Shown: positions 21,501 to 29,472 of the stretch, piece by piece
How positions within the stretch are numbered: position 1 is the stretch's first letter
Layout: the number at the start of each line of letters is the position of its first letter
DNA from: Tachypleus tridentatus
Lineage: Eukaryota > Arthropoda > Merostomata > Xiphosura > Limulidae
DNA length: 64,000 nt
Reading direction: 5' to 3'
Assembly: GCF_004210375.1 (NCBI RefSeq)
Contig: NC_134827.1
Span: 105,633,285 to 105,697,284, forward strand
The notes under the pieces: generated by a model
Told to the model about the DNA's origin: nothing
What the model saw: only the letters and a program-made list of their open reading frames with translations
The model's database searches: none
Translations under genes and position numbers: made by a program

Positions 21501-24342
21501 AGCTTATACCTGTCACATATTCGTTTTAACCCTTTTTTAGTTGAACAGTTCAGTAAATGTTCATATATCAAAGTCTGAACTAAGTACGTTCTATTTATGA
21601 TTCAGCGTTGTCTTGAGTGAAGAATGAATCTTGGAATGGTTGAATGACTTTCGAAGTTTATAAACTGACCAAAAGTAGCCATCAAATAACAATAATTTTA
21701 GTGATGTACACGAGAAAAAGAAAATAGATTTTGGAAACTAATCACCACACTATAGTAGAACTCGTCTTATATGATACTGGAAAAACCTTTTTATTGTGCA
21801 ATGCGCAACCCCCAACTTTGCATAATTTTTATCCTGCGTGGACGTAGACTTGCAATAGGAATCACGATTTACCCATTTCTCTTCTGTTTTTCATCACGAA
21901 GAACTTTATTTTTTTCCATTCTCAAGATGCAAATATGACGTGATGAATACGTCACACGCGGATCGAATGCACTGGCGCTACGAGAAATTGGCAAGTAATA
22001 ATTAATTTCAAGGACAACAAAATTTTTAACAAACACGCCACACAGACATGCTTGGGGCACGGGCGGAACACAGCACACCCACTCAAGTATTCAGGCTGAT
22101 CTAGTTAATTTCTTTACGTCGAAAAACTTCCCTCCAAGGGTTATACACCTTTCGTTCATCCATCGTAACACCTATCCCCCTCTAAAAAAAAAAAAAACCA
22201 TCCGTGGCTATGCGGCTAATACGATCACAGAATAAAAGCTCTTCGTAGATCGTTCTGAATGGGATTTATTTCAGTTCACGTTAAAAGTATCTTAGAAATT
22301 CTTAAAATAAAACTACAATCTTACAATGGTACGATATCTTTGTAAACAAATACAAATGTATTATACGATTGTTTAAGCACGTTAATGTTTTATTTGATCA
22401 GGTATTGTCAACAAGATCCTGTCCAACAAATATTTCATTCCATTCAGTAGGATTACCTTGGAAGTCTACCTTCTTCATCCATTAGTACAGCGGATTTACT
22501 TAGCTTCTGCTCACGAAAGGATCTATGCGAGTCATTACATTGCTGTAAGTACAACACTGGTCACTGATAAAGTTGTCAGCTTTTATATTCGATGTCAAAT
22601 AAAAATCTGTCTTTCTTTTCTTGCTGGATAAAGGTGTGTAATCGTATCATTAGCCTGCCTTACAAGAATCCCATTATAATAATCTGTGCTAGCTGTCCCA
22701 TATTTAGTAGTTTAAGACTAGAGGGAAAGCAGCTAGCCATCACCATCTATTTCCAACTCTTTAGACTACTCTTTTACCAACGAATAGTAGGATTGATGGT
22801 CACGTTTTGACGCCCTCACGGCTTAAATGGCGAGCATATTTGACGTGACAGGGATTCGAACCCACAATTCTCGGATTACGAGTCGAGCGCCTTAACCACC
22901 TGGCCATTTCGGGCCATCTGATGAGTTATCACGAGATAACGAAACCAAATCTGGTAATATTAATTATTGTATGCATTTACAAAAACAGTTGCACAACAAA
23001 CAACCAGTGTGAGATACCCTAAAGTTATACATGAATATTAGCGAGTTAATCGTGAACACTGGTGTTATAAGCTTGTGCTTTGCTCCGGCGTTACACTAGT
23101 ACGTTTGTTATATCCGTACAGATATATATCAGTACAGATCGGTATTGATGAGTTAGTGGATTATCTGTGAGAGCTAACACTGTTTTATTTCTCATAACCA
23201 CGAGAGGGATATTTGTGAACACAGCTACTTGATAACGAATGAGCAATATTTGACCGTTACTGATGTAGCAGATATTGCGACTACGTTTCTTTGAAATGCT
23301 GACGTGTGATACTGACATCAGCTGCTTAACTGGGAGCGGTGACACTTGTCCTCATAGGACTAATTTACAAAATTAACTCAGATAGAGAGAACATTTGGAA
23401 ATATCGTCCTTTCTACTTGATTGACCAAACGTGGCCAGGTGAATAGAGCACTGGACTCGTTATCTGTGGGTCGCGGGTTCGAATTCCCGTCACACATGTT
23501 TATCCTTTCAGGGTTGGGGGAGTTACGATCAATCCCACTATTCGTTGGTGAAAGAGTAGCTTTAGAGTTGGCGGTGGGTGGTGATGACCAGCTGCCTTCC
23601 CTCTAGTCTTACACTGCTAAATTAAGGACGGCTAGCGCAGATAGCCCTCGTGTAGCTATGTTTGAAATTCAGAACAAACCAGTCAACTTTAACTAGTTGC
23701 TGCTCGTTTCTCCTTTGTCTGTTTATCATTAACTCCCTGTCCACATCGTCTATAAAACAACGTGTTACCATTCTTAGTCATATAAATTGAATAGAAATAT
23801 CACGGCTCAATTTCCCGAAAAAAATAAGATATAAACAACATAATAATTTTCACTGCTACACCCAGTTTTCTTCAGTATGCCGCTGTTTAAAAGACGTTGT
23901 TTTTTTAACTTTATACTGTATAACTTCTGTAATTCATATTCAATCTATTTTAGTTTCATTTGCTAATTAGTATTCGAAGTATCAACATATATTGATTAAT
24001 TAATTAATTACACAAGAACTTCCCATTGCTTGATGAGATCCATGATGCGTTTGTTTCTTATTAATAAACCGACTTCAGGCTAACTCTTTGTTAATCTGAA
24101 GATGACCTAAGAAGGTCGAAACGTTGTTCTGTACTTTACTTTAATTAAAGTTTTAATACCCATACCAGGTATCTTGAGAATATATTTTGTTGTTACTGTT
24201 TCAGGCCTACACTTACATCGGCCACATGGTGATTGTGTACATTATCAGTTTCGTCTGTTGTCTGGCTTTCGATACGCCATTTTATCGTCTCCAAAAACTC
24301 CTTCTGATTCGAAAGCTCAAGAAAAGTGACGAAAGTAATTGA
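407..24342 (+). CDS. nrf-6-like: NRF-6-like membrane acyltransferase gene, 13 exons, 5' end outside window
   Basis: This is a multi-pass acyltransferase-3 protein of the nose-resistant-to-fluoxetine family. By family knowledge these have an extracellular Cys-rich NRF domain followed by about 10 membrane helices; C. elegans NRF-6 acts in lipid or drug transport across epithelia, and the substrate here is unknown. Exons joined: 407-524, 1390-1477, 6294-6388, 8706-8876, 9647-9740, 10680-10772, 12075-12243, 16731-16810, 18329-18454, 18634-18754, 20774-20960, 22402-22544, 24205-24342. All introns are GT-AG and every phase matches, giving 540 residues and a TGA stop. Landmarks in order are GVCVPSTC (end of NRF domain), FSVYSN, LRALHGLKVISINW, the conserved His in IVLCHTY, VDTFFFVSGFL, FLMHRYIR, WWWSN, WYLSCEMQMF, GPYAVGLLLGH and LEVYLLHPLVQR. 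Family members are usually about 650-800 residues, so perhaps 100-250 N-terminal residues lie before the window. No promoter is visible. Confidence 0.87.
525..1389 (+). other. intron 1 with a triplicated SINE-B fragment
   Basis: This is AT-rich intron without recognisable genes. The only structure seen is a 39-bp unit repeated three times at 1084-1200, matching the 3' body of the short SINE-B family (core 'acaacagatagccca'). Confidence 0.6.
1084..1200 (+). repeat. 39-bp tandem triplication of a SINE-B body fragment
   Basis: Units begin at 1084, 1123 and 1162 and differ at only a few bases. They match the 'cagatagcccaatgtggctctgct' body, split here as 'cagatagccca' plus 'atgtggctctgct', seen in SINE-B copies elsewhere in the window. 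Confidence 0.8.
1390..1477 (+). CDS. NRF-6-like exon 2
   Basis: The acceptor is TTGTAG and the donor GTAAGG; entry phase 1, exit phase 2. It encodes about 29 residues including VASVPRCEVKE, the Cys-bearing linker between the NRF domain and the first membrane helix. Phase agreement with both neighbours supports it despite its small size. Confidence 0.72.
1572..5990 (+). repeat. 32-bp minisatellite, about 138 copies, intron 2
   Basis: A 32-bp unit made of 'ttcctactaactcaac' followed by 'ttttatatcttcagaa' repeats almost without interruption. Variants are single substitutions or 1-bp deletions, with a few truncated units (for example near 3055 and 3530). Each unit contains TACTAAC, a T-rich stretch and TTCAG, that is, a branch-point consensus followed about 20 nt later by an AG. 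The array fills most of the intron between exons 2 and 3. Confidence 0.95.
6294..6388 (+). CDS. NRF-6-like exon 3 (first visible membrane helix)
   Basis: Acceptor CATATCCAG and donor GTAAGAAAG, entry phase 2, exit phase 1. It encodes AVLSGFVALMTTGTVIELF, a membrane helix, then a charged stretch ending EKQ. The helix follows the NRF domain as expected in this family. Confidence 0.8.
7330..7455 (+). repeat. short imperfect tandem repeat
   Basis: About four copies of a unit containing 'cactgtattattcgtttct' sit directly before the 48-bp array. The open frame here is a consequence of the repeat. Confidence 0.7.
7467..8578 (+). repeat. 48-bp minisatellite, about 23 copies, intron 3
   Basis: The unit contains 'aacatttcatagtttaat', 'attggttttctacag' and 'tgtataccaattgtt'. 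Because 48 is a multiple of 3 and no stop occurs in one frame of each strand, long open frames appear on both strands (a 16-residue periodic peptide). Repeat structure, not coding, explains them. Each unit contains TTGGTTTTCTACAG, a good 3' splice-site match. Confidence 0.95.
8640..8750 (+). repeat. 56-bp direct duplication over the exon 4 splice acceptor
   Basis: The stretch 'ctacaattccaggactcgct' occurs ending near 8657 and again near 8713, 56 bp apart, so the exon 4 acceptor and first exon bases are present twice. Only the downstream acceptor (AG at 8704-8705) gives an open frame; the upstream one adds 56 nt, shifts frame and meets a stop. Confidence 0.85.
8706..8876 (+). CDS. NRF-6-like exon 4 (acyltransferase-3 start, conserved His)
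   Basis: Acceptor CAATTCCAG, donor GTGAGT, entry phase 1, exit phase 1. It encodes VCSFSVYSN, LRALHGLKVISINW and IVLCHTYLFVN, which match the family signatures CFSVYTN, LxGLRxLSxxW and WVxxGHTY. The usual Gly before the conserved His is Cys here. Confidence 0.9.
9012..9238 (-). mobile_element. old SINE-A copy, reverse orientation
   Basis: This diverged copy runs tail to head: 'aattcgcgcagatctacacg', then the AGTCATCACC body, then a decayed tRNA-like head near 9205-9238. No target duplication is recognisable. Overlapping open frames on both strands are SINE sequence. Confidence 0.75.
9303..9588 (+). mobile_element. SINE-A insertion with 11-bp target duplication
   Basis: A tRNA-like head with pol III A box (tggccaggcg) and B box (ggttcgcatcc) is followed by the SINE-A body and an A-rich (caaa)n tail. 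The direct repeat 'aattaaccacc' flanks it at 9292-9302 and 9589-9599. Confidence 0.92.
9647..9740 (+). CDS. NRF-6-like exon 5
   Basis: Acceptor TTTTTCAG, donor GTAATA, entry phase 1, exit phase 2. It encodes TEFGFQAISNGFVSVDTFFF, matching the VDTFFFxSG stretch of the acyltransferase-3 domain. Confidence 0.9.
9741..10679 (+). other. intron 5, no features seen
   Basis: AT-rich intron with scattered short open frames. I see no repeat, SINE or coding signal. Confidence 0.6.
10680..10772 (+). CDS. NRF-6-like exon 6
   Basis: Acceptor ATTTTTCAG, donor GTAGGT, entry phase 2, exit phase 2. It encodes SGFLVVYTTLKS and FLMHRYIR, the helix plus the basic HRxxR motif of the family. Confidence 0.9.
10926..11200 (-). 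mobile_element. SINE-A insertion, reverse orientation
   Basis: Tail (tttg)n at the low end, head with GGCCATGCCGGGGCC at the high end. A near-perfect 10-bp flanking repeat, 'tgaaagaaag' at 10916-10925 and 'tgaaacaaag' at 11201-11210, marks the insertion. Confidence 0.9.
11502..11780 (+). mobile_element. SINE-A insertion
   Basis: Full-length copy starting GGCCCGGCATGGCC, with B box GGTTCGAATCC and a (caaa)n tail. Flanking 'attattattgt' at 11487-11497 and 11781-11791 fits a target duplication, although it is low-complexity. Confidence 0.9.
12075..12243 (+). CDS. NRF-6-like exon 7
   Basis: Acceptor TTCATCCAG, donor GTTAGT, entry phase 2, exit phase 0. It encodes the helix LAPTLLMVSAIVIIIPLLG, then an extracytoplasmic loop with CKNWWWSN and FLNNFIGNEKQ, a characteristic NRF-6-family stretch. 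The next family residues (C...WYL) are exactly what exon 8 supplies. Confidence 0.9.
12522..12640 (+). mobile_element. SINE-B copy
   Basis: A short tRNA-derived element with B-box-like GGTTCGATTCC, then 'agatagcccgatatggct' and a tail. It is diverged from the better preserved copy at 27527-27646. Confidence 0.7.
12927..13192 (+). mobile_element. SINE-A insertion
   Basis: The head is GGCCCAGCATGGCC, with B box GGTTCGAATCC and a tail ending 'caaacaaacc'. The 8-bp repeat 'atatttgg' flanks it at 12919-12926 and 13193-13200. The body lacks about 15 bp around 13075. Confidence 0.88.
13199..13240 (+). repeat. fragment of a tRNA-like SINE head
   Basis: The 'tggcccagcggttagcgtg' stretch looks like the A-box half of a SINE head. 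No B box follows, so it is a fragment of uncertain family. Confidence 0.4.
13709..14863 (-). mobile_element. Tc1-like DD34E transposon, internally deleted
   Basis: Terminal inverted repeats of about 27 bp (starting CTCTTCAAAA, ending GCAAAAGG) lie at 13709-13735 and 14837-14863, each flanked by a TA target dinucleotide. The 1.16-kb interior carries transposase remnants on the - strand. Tc1 elements of this type are normally about 1.6 kb, so about 0.4 kb is missing. The terminal repeat and N-terminal region recur in the right arm from 63550. Confidence 0.9.
13879..14560 (-). pseudogene. Tc1-like transposase remnant
   Basis: The - strand reads an N-terminal helix-turn-helix region (PRLTEAQRNNAIG, then SRSDVARAVNVHPSTITR) and then, after a deletion near 14245, the C-terminal catalytic part. 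That part has FQHDNARPH, 34 residues to the Glu of LNPIEHLWDELDRR, and an end IDAHGGHTRY. The block with the first catalytic Asp is absent, and stops and frameshifts occur near the deletion. The codon before PRLTEAQ is ACG where an ATG would be expected, so the start also seems lost. It cannot make active transposase. Confidence 0.88.
15209..15598 (+). mobile_element. composite retroposon: SINE-A plus antisense Jockey fragment plus SINE tail
   Basis: A full SINE-A (15209-15489) is followed without a gap by about 70 bp of antisense Jockey reverse transcriptase sequence (15490-15560) and a second SINE-A tail (15561-15598). The whole unit is flanked by 'caagacactc' (15199-15208) and 'caaaacactc' (15599-15608). 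In the mirrored copy the two flanks are identical. This suggests insertion as one unit. Confidence 0.8.
15812..15945 (-). mobile_element. SINE-B copy, reverse orientation, with a second head fragment beside it
   Basis: The tail 'gaaagttaagcacaaagc', the body 'gtgctctgctcatcacgggt' and a decayed head lie in reverse orientation. An extra SINE-B head fragment (ctgcgccactgaggg) lies just before it at 15790-15810. Confidence 0.7.
16236..16730 (+). repeat. 74-bp tandem repeat ending in the exon 8 acceptor, about 6.5 copies
   Basis: Units contain 'gaataagataacaacttt', 'acctctgttcagtcaaca', then 'tttgcag' and 'tgtttgttgaattactgg'. The last unit runs into exon 8, so every unit carries a copy of the exon 8 acceptor and the first exon bases. 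The right-arm copy (61627-62050) has one unit fewer. Confidence 0.93.
16731..16810 (+). CDS. NRF-6-like exon 8
   Basis: Acceptor TATTTTGCAG, donor GTAAGTA, entry phase 0, exit phase 2. It encodes CLFHAWYLSCEMQMFILSLC, matching the family CMGWxWYLxxDMQFF motif with E for D. Confidence 0.92.
16811..18328 (+). other. intron 8, no features seen
   Basis: AT-rich unique sequence. A short self-complementary TATATACATATATACAC stretch near 17567 is the only structure noticed. Confidence 0.6.
18329..18454 (+). CDS. NRF-6-like exon 9
   Basis: Acceptor CATTCACAG, donor GTAAGT, entry phase 2, exit phase 2. It encodes the helix VNIAFVLISIVTIALITYY and the loop RDFPPVQLFANPDIK. The right-arm copy differs at one residue, Val to Ile in KGTVSV. 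Confidence 0.9.
18634..18754 (+). CDS. NRF-6-like exon 10
   Basis: Acceptor GTCTTTCAG, donor GTACTT, entry phase 2, exit phase 0. It encodes YTKPYTHLGPYAVGLLLGHM, the conserved YxKPxxRxGPYxxGxxxG region. The family Arg before Gly-Pro is His-Leu here. The right-arm copy has His instead of Leu in RKPLLTIPK. Confidence 0.92.
18755..20773 (+). other. intron 10
   Basis: Unique AT-rich sequence to about 19250, a 41-bp minisatellite to 20215, then unique sequence to exon 11. Confidence 0.65.
19262..20215 (+). repeat. 41-bp minisatellite, about 23 copies, intron 10
   Basis: The unit reads 'ttttaactgtggttctctat' then 'ttttcaagatatcatacatca'-type sequence, alternating between 'gatatc' and 'aatgtc' variants in no simple order. 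The mirrored array at 58274-59080 is shorter by about three units. Confidence 0.95.
20774..20960 (+). CDS. NRF-6-like exon 11
   Basis: Acceptor TTTTTTACAG, donor GTGGGT, entry phase 0, exit phase 1. It encodes two hydrophobic segments, ILGWLLAISCSLAVVYGVY and LVWTLGVAWITLLC, around ATHRLVW, the conserved (R)xxWxxxxAWI segment. It is identical in the right-arm copy. Confidence 0.93.
20961..22401 (+). other. intron 11, no features seen
   Basis: Unique AT-rich sequence. The short open frame at 21869-22078 on the - strand has no recognisable similarity or motif and is not called. Confidence 0.6.
22402..22544 (+). CDS. NRF-6-like exon 12
   Basis: Acceptor TTTGATCAG, donor GTAAGT, entry phase 1, exit phase 0. 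It encodes NKYFIPFSRITLEVYLLHPL, matching the family LSRLTYxxYLxHP motif near the C terminus. It is identical in the right-arm copy. Confidence 0.93.
22682..22915 (-). mobile_element. SINE-A, reverse orientation, tail-truncated
   Basis: Head CCTGGCCATTTCGGGCC at the high end with B box complement GGATTCGAACC; the 3' tail is missing. It lies in the intron before the last exon. Confidence 0.88.
23421..23680 (+). mobile_element. SINE-A copy
   Basis: Diverged head (ACGTGGCCAGGTGAATAG), intact B box GGTTCGAATTCC, body and a short tail. No convincing target duplication seen. Confidence 0.85.
24086..24168 (+). repeat. direct repeat with hammerhead-like core, copy 1 (before last exon)
   Basis: About 80 bp shared with 24650-24731. 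It contains CTGAAGA, a possible stem GACC/GGTC, and GAAAC, which fits the hammerhead ribozyme core CUGANGA...GAAA. Such motifs occur in Penelope-like elements. A convincing stem I was not found, so the repeat is certain and the ribozyme is not. Confidence 0.75.
24205..24342 (+). CDS. NRF-6-like last exon with stop
   Basis: Acceptor ACTGTTTCAG, entry phase 0. It encodes AYTYIGHMVIVYIISFVCC, the last membrane helix, then AFDTPFYRLQKLL, the family E/D-x-P-xxxLEK-like end, a basic tail and TGA at 24340-24342. It is identical in the right-arm copy. Confidence 0.93.
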   Translation, partial: AYTYIGHMVIVYIISFVCCLAFDTPFYRLQKLLLIRKLKKSDESN

Positions 24343-24904
24343 TTTGGAGAGAGTTTACCACTGGAAATGACTGAAAACCTGCGCATACTCATTTGATTAA
24401 TCATTCTTACAAATGTTCAGTAAAAACTTGTAGATGAAAATTTGTCATTAATCTACAAAAATATAAGATTATTTTGGTAAATATATTTGTTGTCCTTGTT
24501 GTTTTAGTTGAGGTTTTTCTTTGTTTTTCTAGACTAACTGTTGTAAACACAAATAATGGGTTTAGTAGTAGTTTATTACATGTTGTTGTTAAATAAGTGT
24601 TTCACCTATTTATATTTACTAATTTCAAATTATGTGTTCGCTCCATTCATCAAGTTAACCTGAAGATGACCTAAGAAGGTCGAAACGTTCTTCTGTACTT
24701 TACTTTAATTAAAGTTTTAGTACCCATACTAGCTGTCGTGAAAGTACATTTTTATTTCAAGTGGTTTTCTCGTCATCATGATTCATCCAGCGTTTACATT
24801 TTTTGTTTATCAAGTAGAAGGTGACGTCCTACAATATACATTACTTGTTCATCGTCTCAAAAAGGCTTAGCAACAAACCAGTTTAGTAGACCTCAAGAAT
24901 ATAA
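24343..24904 (+). other. 3' flank of the NRF-6-like gene
   Basis: Presumed 3' UTR and downstream sequence. No AATAAA is obvious. The second hammerhead-like repeat lies at 24650-24731. Confidence 0.5.
24650..24731 (+). repeat. direct repeat with hammerhead-like core, copy 2 (after last exon)
   Basis: Same sequence as 24086-24168 with few changes, including CTGAAGA, GACC/GGTC and GAAAC, then 'actttaattaaagtttta'. The last exon is therefore bracketed by direct repeats. Confidence 0.75.
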
Positions 24905-27325
24905 TTTTCCCACAAAAGTTACACAGAGAAGATTCTAGATAAATTTAAAGCTACACAGAAAAAATTCTAGATAAATGTAATGCTTCACAGAGAAAATTCT
25001 AGATAAATTTAAAGCTACACAGAGAAAATTCTAGATAAATTTAAAGCTACACAGAGAGGATTCTAGATAAATTTAAAGCTACACGGAGAAAATTCTAGAT
25101 AAATTTAAAGCTTCACAGAGAAAATTCTAGATAAATTTAAAGCTACACAGAGAGGATTCTAGATAAATTTAAAGCTACACAAAGAGGATTCTAGATAAAT
25201 TTAAAGCCACAGAGAGAAAATTCTAGATAAATTTAAAGCTACACAGAGAGGATTCTAGATAAATTTAAAGCTACACAGAGAAAATTCTAGACAAATTTAA
25301 AGCTACACAGAGAGGATTCTAGATAAATTTAAAGCTACACAGAGAAAATTCTAGATAAATTTAAAGCTTCACAGAGAAAATTCTAGATAAATTTAAAGCT
25401 ACACAGAGAAAATTCTAGATAAATTTAAAGCTACACAGAGAGATTCTAGATAAATTTAAAGCTACACAGAGAAGATTCTAGATAAATTTAAAGCTACACA
25501 GAGAAAATTCTAGATAAATTTAAAGCTTCACAGAGAAAATTCTAGATAAATTTAAAGCTACACAGAGAGGATTCTAGATAAATTTAAAGCTACACAGAGA
25601 GGATTCTAGATAAATTTAAAGCTACACAGAGAAAATTCTAGATAAATTTAAAGCTTCACAGAGAAAATTCTAGATAAATTTAAAGCTACACAGAGAAAAT
25701 TCTAGATAAATTTAAAGCTACACAGAGAAAGTTCTAGATAAATTTAAAGCTACACAGAGAAAATTCTAGATAAATTTAAAGCTACACCGAGAAAGTTCTA
25801 GATAAATTTAAAGCTACACAGAGAAAATTCTAGATAAATTTAAAGCTACACAGAGAAAATTCTAGATAAATTTAAAGCCACACAGAGAAAATTCTAGGTA
25901 AATTTAAATCTACACAGAGAAAATTCTAGATAAATTTAAAGCTAGAGAGAAAGGATTCTAGATAAATTTAAATCTACACAGAGAAGATTATAGATAAATT
26001 TAAAACTAGACAGAGAGGATTCTAGATAAATTTAAAGCTACACAGAGAAAATTCTAGATAAATTTAAAGCCACACAGAGAAAATTCTAGATAAATTTAAA
26101 GCTACACAGAGAAGATTATAGATAAATATAAAGCTACACAGATTATAGATAAATTTAAAACTAGACGGAGAGTATTCTAGATAAATTTAAAGCTACATAG
26201 AGAAGATTCTAGATAAATTTAAAGCTAGACAGAGAAGATCCTAGACAAATTTAAAGCTAGACGGAGAGGATTCTAGATAAATTTAAAGCTACACAGAGAA
26301 GATTAAAGATAAATTTAAAACTAGACGGAGAGGATTCTAGATAAATTTAAAGCTACACAAAGAGTATTCTAGATAAATTTAAAGCTACATAGAGAAGATT
26401 CTAGATACATTTAAAGCTACACAGAGAAAATTCTAGATAAATTTAAAGCTACACAGAGAAGATTCTAGATAAATTTAAAGCTACACAGAGAAAATTCTAG
26501 ATAAATTTAAAGCTTCACAGAGAAAGTTCTAGATAAATTTAAAGCTACAGAGAGAAAATTCTAGATAAATTTAAAGCTACACAGAGAAAATTCTAGATAA
26601 ATTTAAAGCCACACAGAGAAAATTCTAGGTAAATTTAAATCTACACAGAGAAAATTCTAGATAAATTTAAAGCTAGAGAGAAAGGATTCTAGATAAATTT
26701 AAATCTACACAGAGAAGATTATAGATAAATTTAAAACTAGACAGAGAGGATTCTAGATAAATTTAAAGCTACACAGAGAAAATTCTAGATAAATTTAAAG
26801 CCACACAGAGAAAATTCTAGATAAATTTAAAGCTACACAGAGAAAATTCTAGATAAATTTAAAGCTGGACAGAGAGGATTCTAGATAAATTTAAAGCTAC
26901 ACAGAGAAGATTATAGATAAATTTAAAACTAGACGGAGAGTATTCTAGATAAATTTAAAGCTACACAGAGAAGATTATAGATAAATTTAAAGCTACACAG
27001 ATTATAGATAAATTTAAAACTAGACGGAGAGTATTCTAGATAAATTTAAAGCTACATAGAGAAGATTCTAGATAAATTTAAAGCTAGACAGAGAAGATCC
27101 TAGACAAATTTAAAGCTAGACGGAGAGGATTCTAGATAAATTTAAAGCTACACAGAGAAGATTAAAGATAAATTTAAAACTAGACGGAGAGGATTCTAGA
27201 TAAATTTAAAGCTACACAGAGAGTATTCTAGATAAATTTAAAGCTACAGAGAAGATTCTAGATACATTTAAAGCTACACAGAGAGGATTCTAGATAAATT
27301 TAAAGCTACACAGAGAGGATTCCGG
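24905..27325 (+). repeat. 32-bp minisatellite (CTAGATAAATTTAAAG), about 75 copies
   Basis: The unit reads 'agagaaaattctagat' then 'aaatttaaagctacac', with variant units (gaggatt, gaagatt, ctagacgg). Blocks of variants recur (for example 25870-26330 resembles 26590-27180), showing multi-unit duplication. Mirrored at 51050-53560. Confidence 0.95.
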
Positions 27326-27526
27326 GTACATTCAGTGATAAAACCTGACATTAAAAAGAAGGCTGGTGCTGCAGTCGAGTCCAATGTAACTACCAAAAGC
27401 TGTTACAGTTGCCACTATAACACTTGTTGAAATCAAAATAATCTGATTTGTCGCCAGGGAACGTGAATAATTAAATAACTTGTTGAGAACAGTGGACAAC
27501 TATTTATGAATTCCAAACGTATATAT

Positions 27527-27646
27527 TGTCCCCAGTGGCTCAGCGATATGTCTGCGGACTTATAACGCTAAAACCGAGTTTCGATACCCGTGGAGGGCAG
27601 AGCAGATAGCCCATTGTGTAGATTTGTGCTTAATTCAAAACAACGA
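27527..27646 (+). mobile_element. SINE-B insertion with 14-bp target duplication
   Basis: Best preserved SINE-B. The head is 'ccccagtggctcagcgatat', the B-box-like element 'gtttcgataccc', followed by 'gcagatagcccattgtg' and the end 'gtgcttaattcaaaacaa'. The 14-bp repeat 'ccaaacgtatatat' flanks it at 27513-27526 and 27647-27660, which defines the element as about 120 bp. Confidence 0.92.
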
Positions 27647-28289
27647 CCAAACGTATATATATCTGTAAATTACTTTATAAGCGGCGTTATTTTTATCGTT
27701 TCGTGTAATGAAAAACTGGATTCAGTGCACTGTCTTAAGTACTTTCCTTCCACTCGTTTATAAGGTCCCACCCTTTCCATTGATATATTGCTAGAAAGTT
27801 CCCCAGGGGAATTTCAACCTCTTATTTTTATAAACAGGGAATTGAACAGCCCTAGAAGCAAGAACCCTGGCGGTTAATGAACAACGTAATTCGTATTGAC
27901 TTTTACATGTTTTTTCAGGTTGTAATAAAGCTTTTCTTATAAGGGCAGGTGCATCGCGGACTCCAGTTTTATTGTTATGGGCCCTCTGGCTTATCTTTGA
28001 AACACAGAAAATCGTTGTAATAGTGAAAAAGGCCTTGGGTGTTCGATGATTCAGGCCACATTTCAAACATTGTGATATTTATATCAGATACTACAGTTTT
28101 GGACGATGACAGAAACATAAATTGGGGTTCAATACCATTGACGATGCAGACAGACAGATATACACCAGCGTTAACGTGAAATTTTCATTACGTTTCGTTT
28201 TAAATTTTCTAACAAGGCGTTGTATTTGATTATAAATTAGGTTTTGCATAAGAAAAAAAATATTGGTAAGGGAGACGTTTTTTTATCTG

Positions 28290-28530
28290 TTTTCGAAATT
28301 TGCGCAAAGTTACACGAGAGCTATCTGCGCTAGCCGTCCCTAATTTAGCAGTGTAAGCCTAAAAGGAAGGCAGTTGGTCATCACCACCCACAGCCAGCTC
28401 TTGAGCTATTCTTTTACCAACGAATAGTGGGATTGACCGTCACATTATAATCTCTCCACGGCTGAAAGGACGGGCATGTTTGGTGTGACGGGGAATCGAA
28501 CCCGCGACCCTCATAACCCACCTGACCAAG
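28290..28530 (-). mobile_element. SINE-A, reverse orientation, head with internal deletion
   Basis: Tail and body are intact and the B box complement GAATCGAACCC is present. The A-box region is shortened to 'cataacccacctgaccaag'. Confidence 0.85.
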
Positions 28531-28765
28531 AACAAAAGAAAAACAGGTTTCCACAAAAATCGAGTAATTCGTTTTTAAATATTTTTCTTCGATGTTTAAT
28601 ATTGATTTCAGACAAAATGGTGAGCATTTGGTTATATCGAAAGACTTATTTGTTTGCGAACTTTAATTTTAAAAAATCTCTGTACACAAAAGGCTTACCT
28701 TATTATAACTCTCATTGTGTCAGCGAACAAATTATTGAAGTAAATGTAATCGATTTGCTGGTTTT

Positions 28766-28866
28766 AGACCAAAACCACATTAATCTATCTGCCGTATCTA
28801 CTACAGGGAATCGAACCCCAAATTTAGTCTTATAAGTTCGTAAACATCTCGCTATCCCATCGGAGG
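28766..28866 (-). mobile_element. SINE-B copy, reverse orientation
   Basis: It contains 'agggaatcgaacccc' and 'cttataagttcgtaaacatc', the reversed SINE-B B box and head. Open frames here on both strands are SINE shadows. Confidence 0.75.
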
Positions 28867-28911
28867 TACAATGGAGGAAACTGGGTAATTCAAAGCTAGA
28901 GTACAAAGTAC

Positions 28912-28972
28912 AACAGATAGCACAGATAGCCCTCGTCTAGCTTTGCGCGAAATTTGAAAACAAAACAAACAA
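28912..28972 (+). repeat. SINE-A tail fragment
   Basis: Only the last 60 bp of SINE-A (cagatagccctcgtctagct, then the tail) is present. Confidence 0.7.
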
Positions 28973-29398
28973 TAATATTTACATCTTTAAAATAATGACT
29001 TCCGTATCTTTTATATATGTCTTTTAACACTTGCCCATAACTCCAATATCTGCTTTAGGTTAGCTCAGATTAACGCCATTATTGTTGTTACAAACAATGT
29101 CCACACTCACCACCAAACCACTGATGAAAATGTTAATGAAATTGCGAAAAACTTAAATCGGTCTCATGCGTTTTTCAGTTATAATTTGGGTTTATTAACG
29201 GTTTTAGTTATCCCTGAAGAGAAAATGTCCACCTTTTGAAAACGCTTGGGTTACGAGACATTGTATCTCTGTGTTAAACTGGGTTCTTGAACTGACATGT
29301 TTTTATGACATTTGCATTATAATACCTTGATTGGTATATCAAAAATAGTGCTTCATTACAATAATACGGTGTTAAGTACGTATGAAGGAATTTTTTAT

Positions 29399-29472
29399 TT
29401 GTTTGTTTTGAATTAAGCACAAAATTGCATGATGGGCTATCTGTGCTAGCGGGGTGAGTCCGCTGACTCAAA
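29399..29472 (-). mobile_element. SINE-B fragment, reverse orientation
   Basis: The tail 'ttttgaattaagcacaaaa' and body 'gatgggctatctgtgctagc' are present, but the B box is missing. Confidence 0.65.

Noticed and set aside
21869-22078. Small - strand open frame with several Cys residues, mirrored at 56392-56601
   Set aside because: It lies in intron 11, has no family motif, and its conservation between arms only reflects the duplication.
20961-22401. Additional exon of the NRF-6-like gene
   Set aside because: Exons 11 and 12 join in phase and give continuous family similarity, leaving no room for another exon.
28476-28835. 119-residue + strand open frame
   Set aside because: It runs across two SINE fragments and unrelated sequence; no domain is visible.
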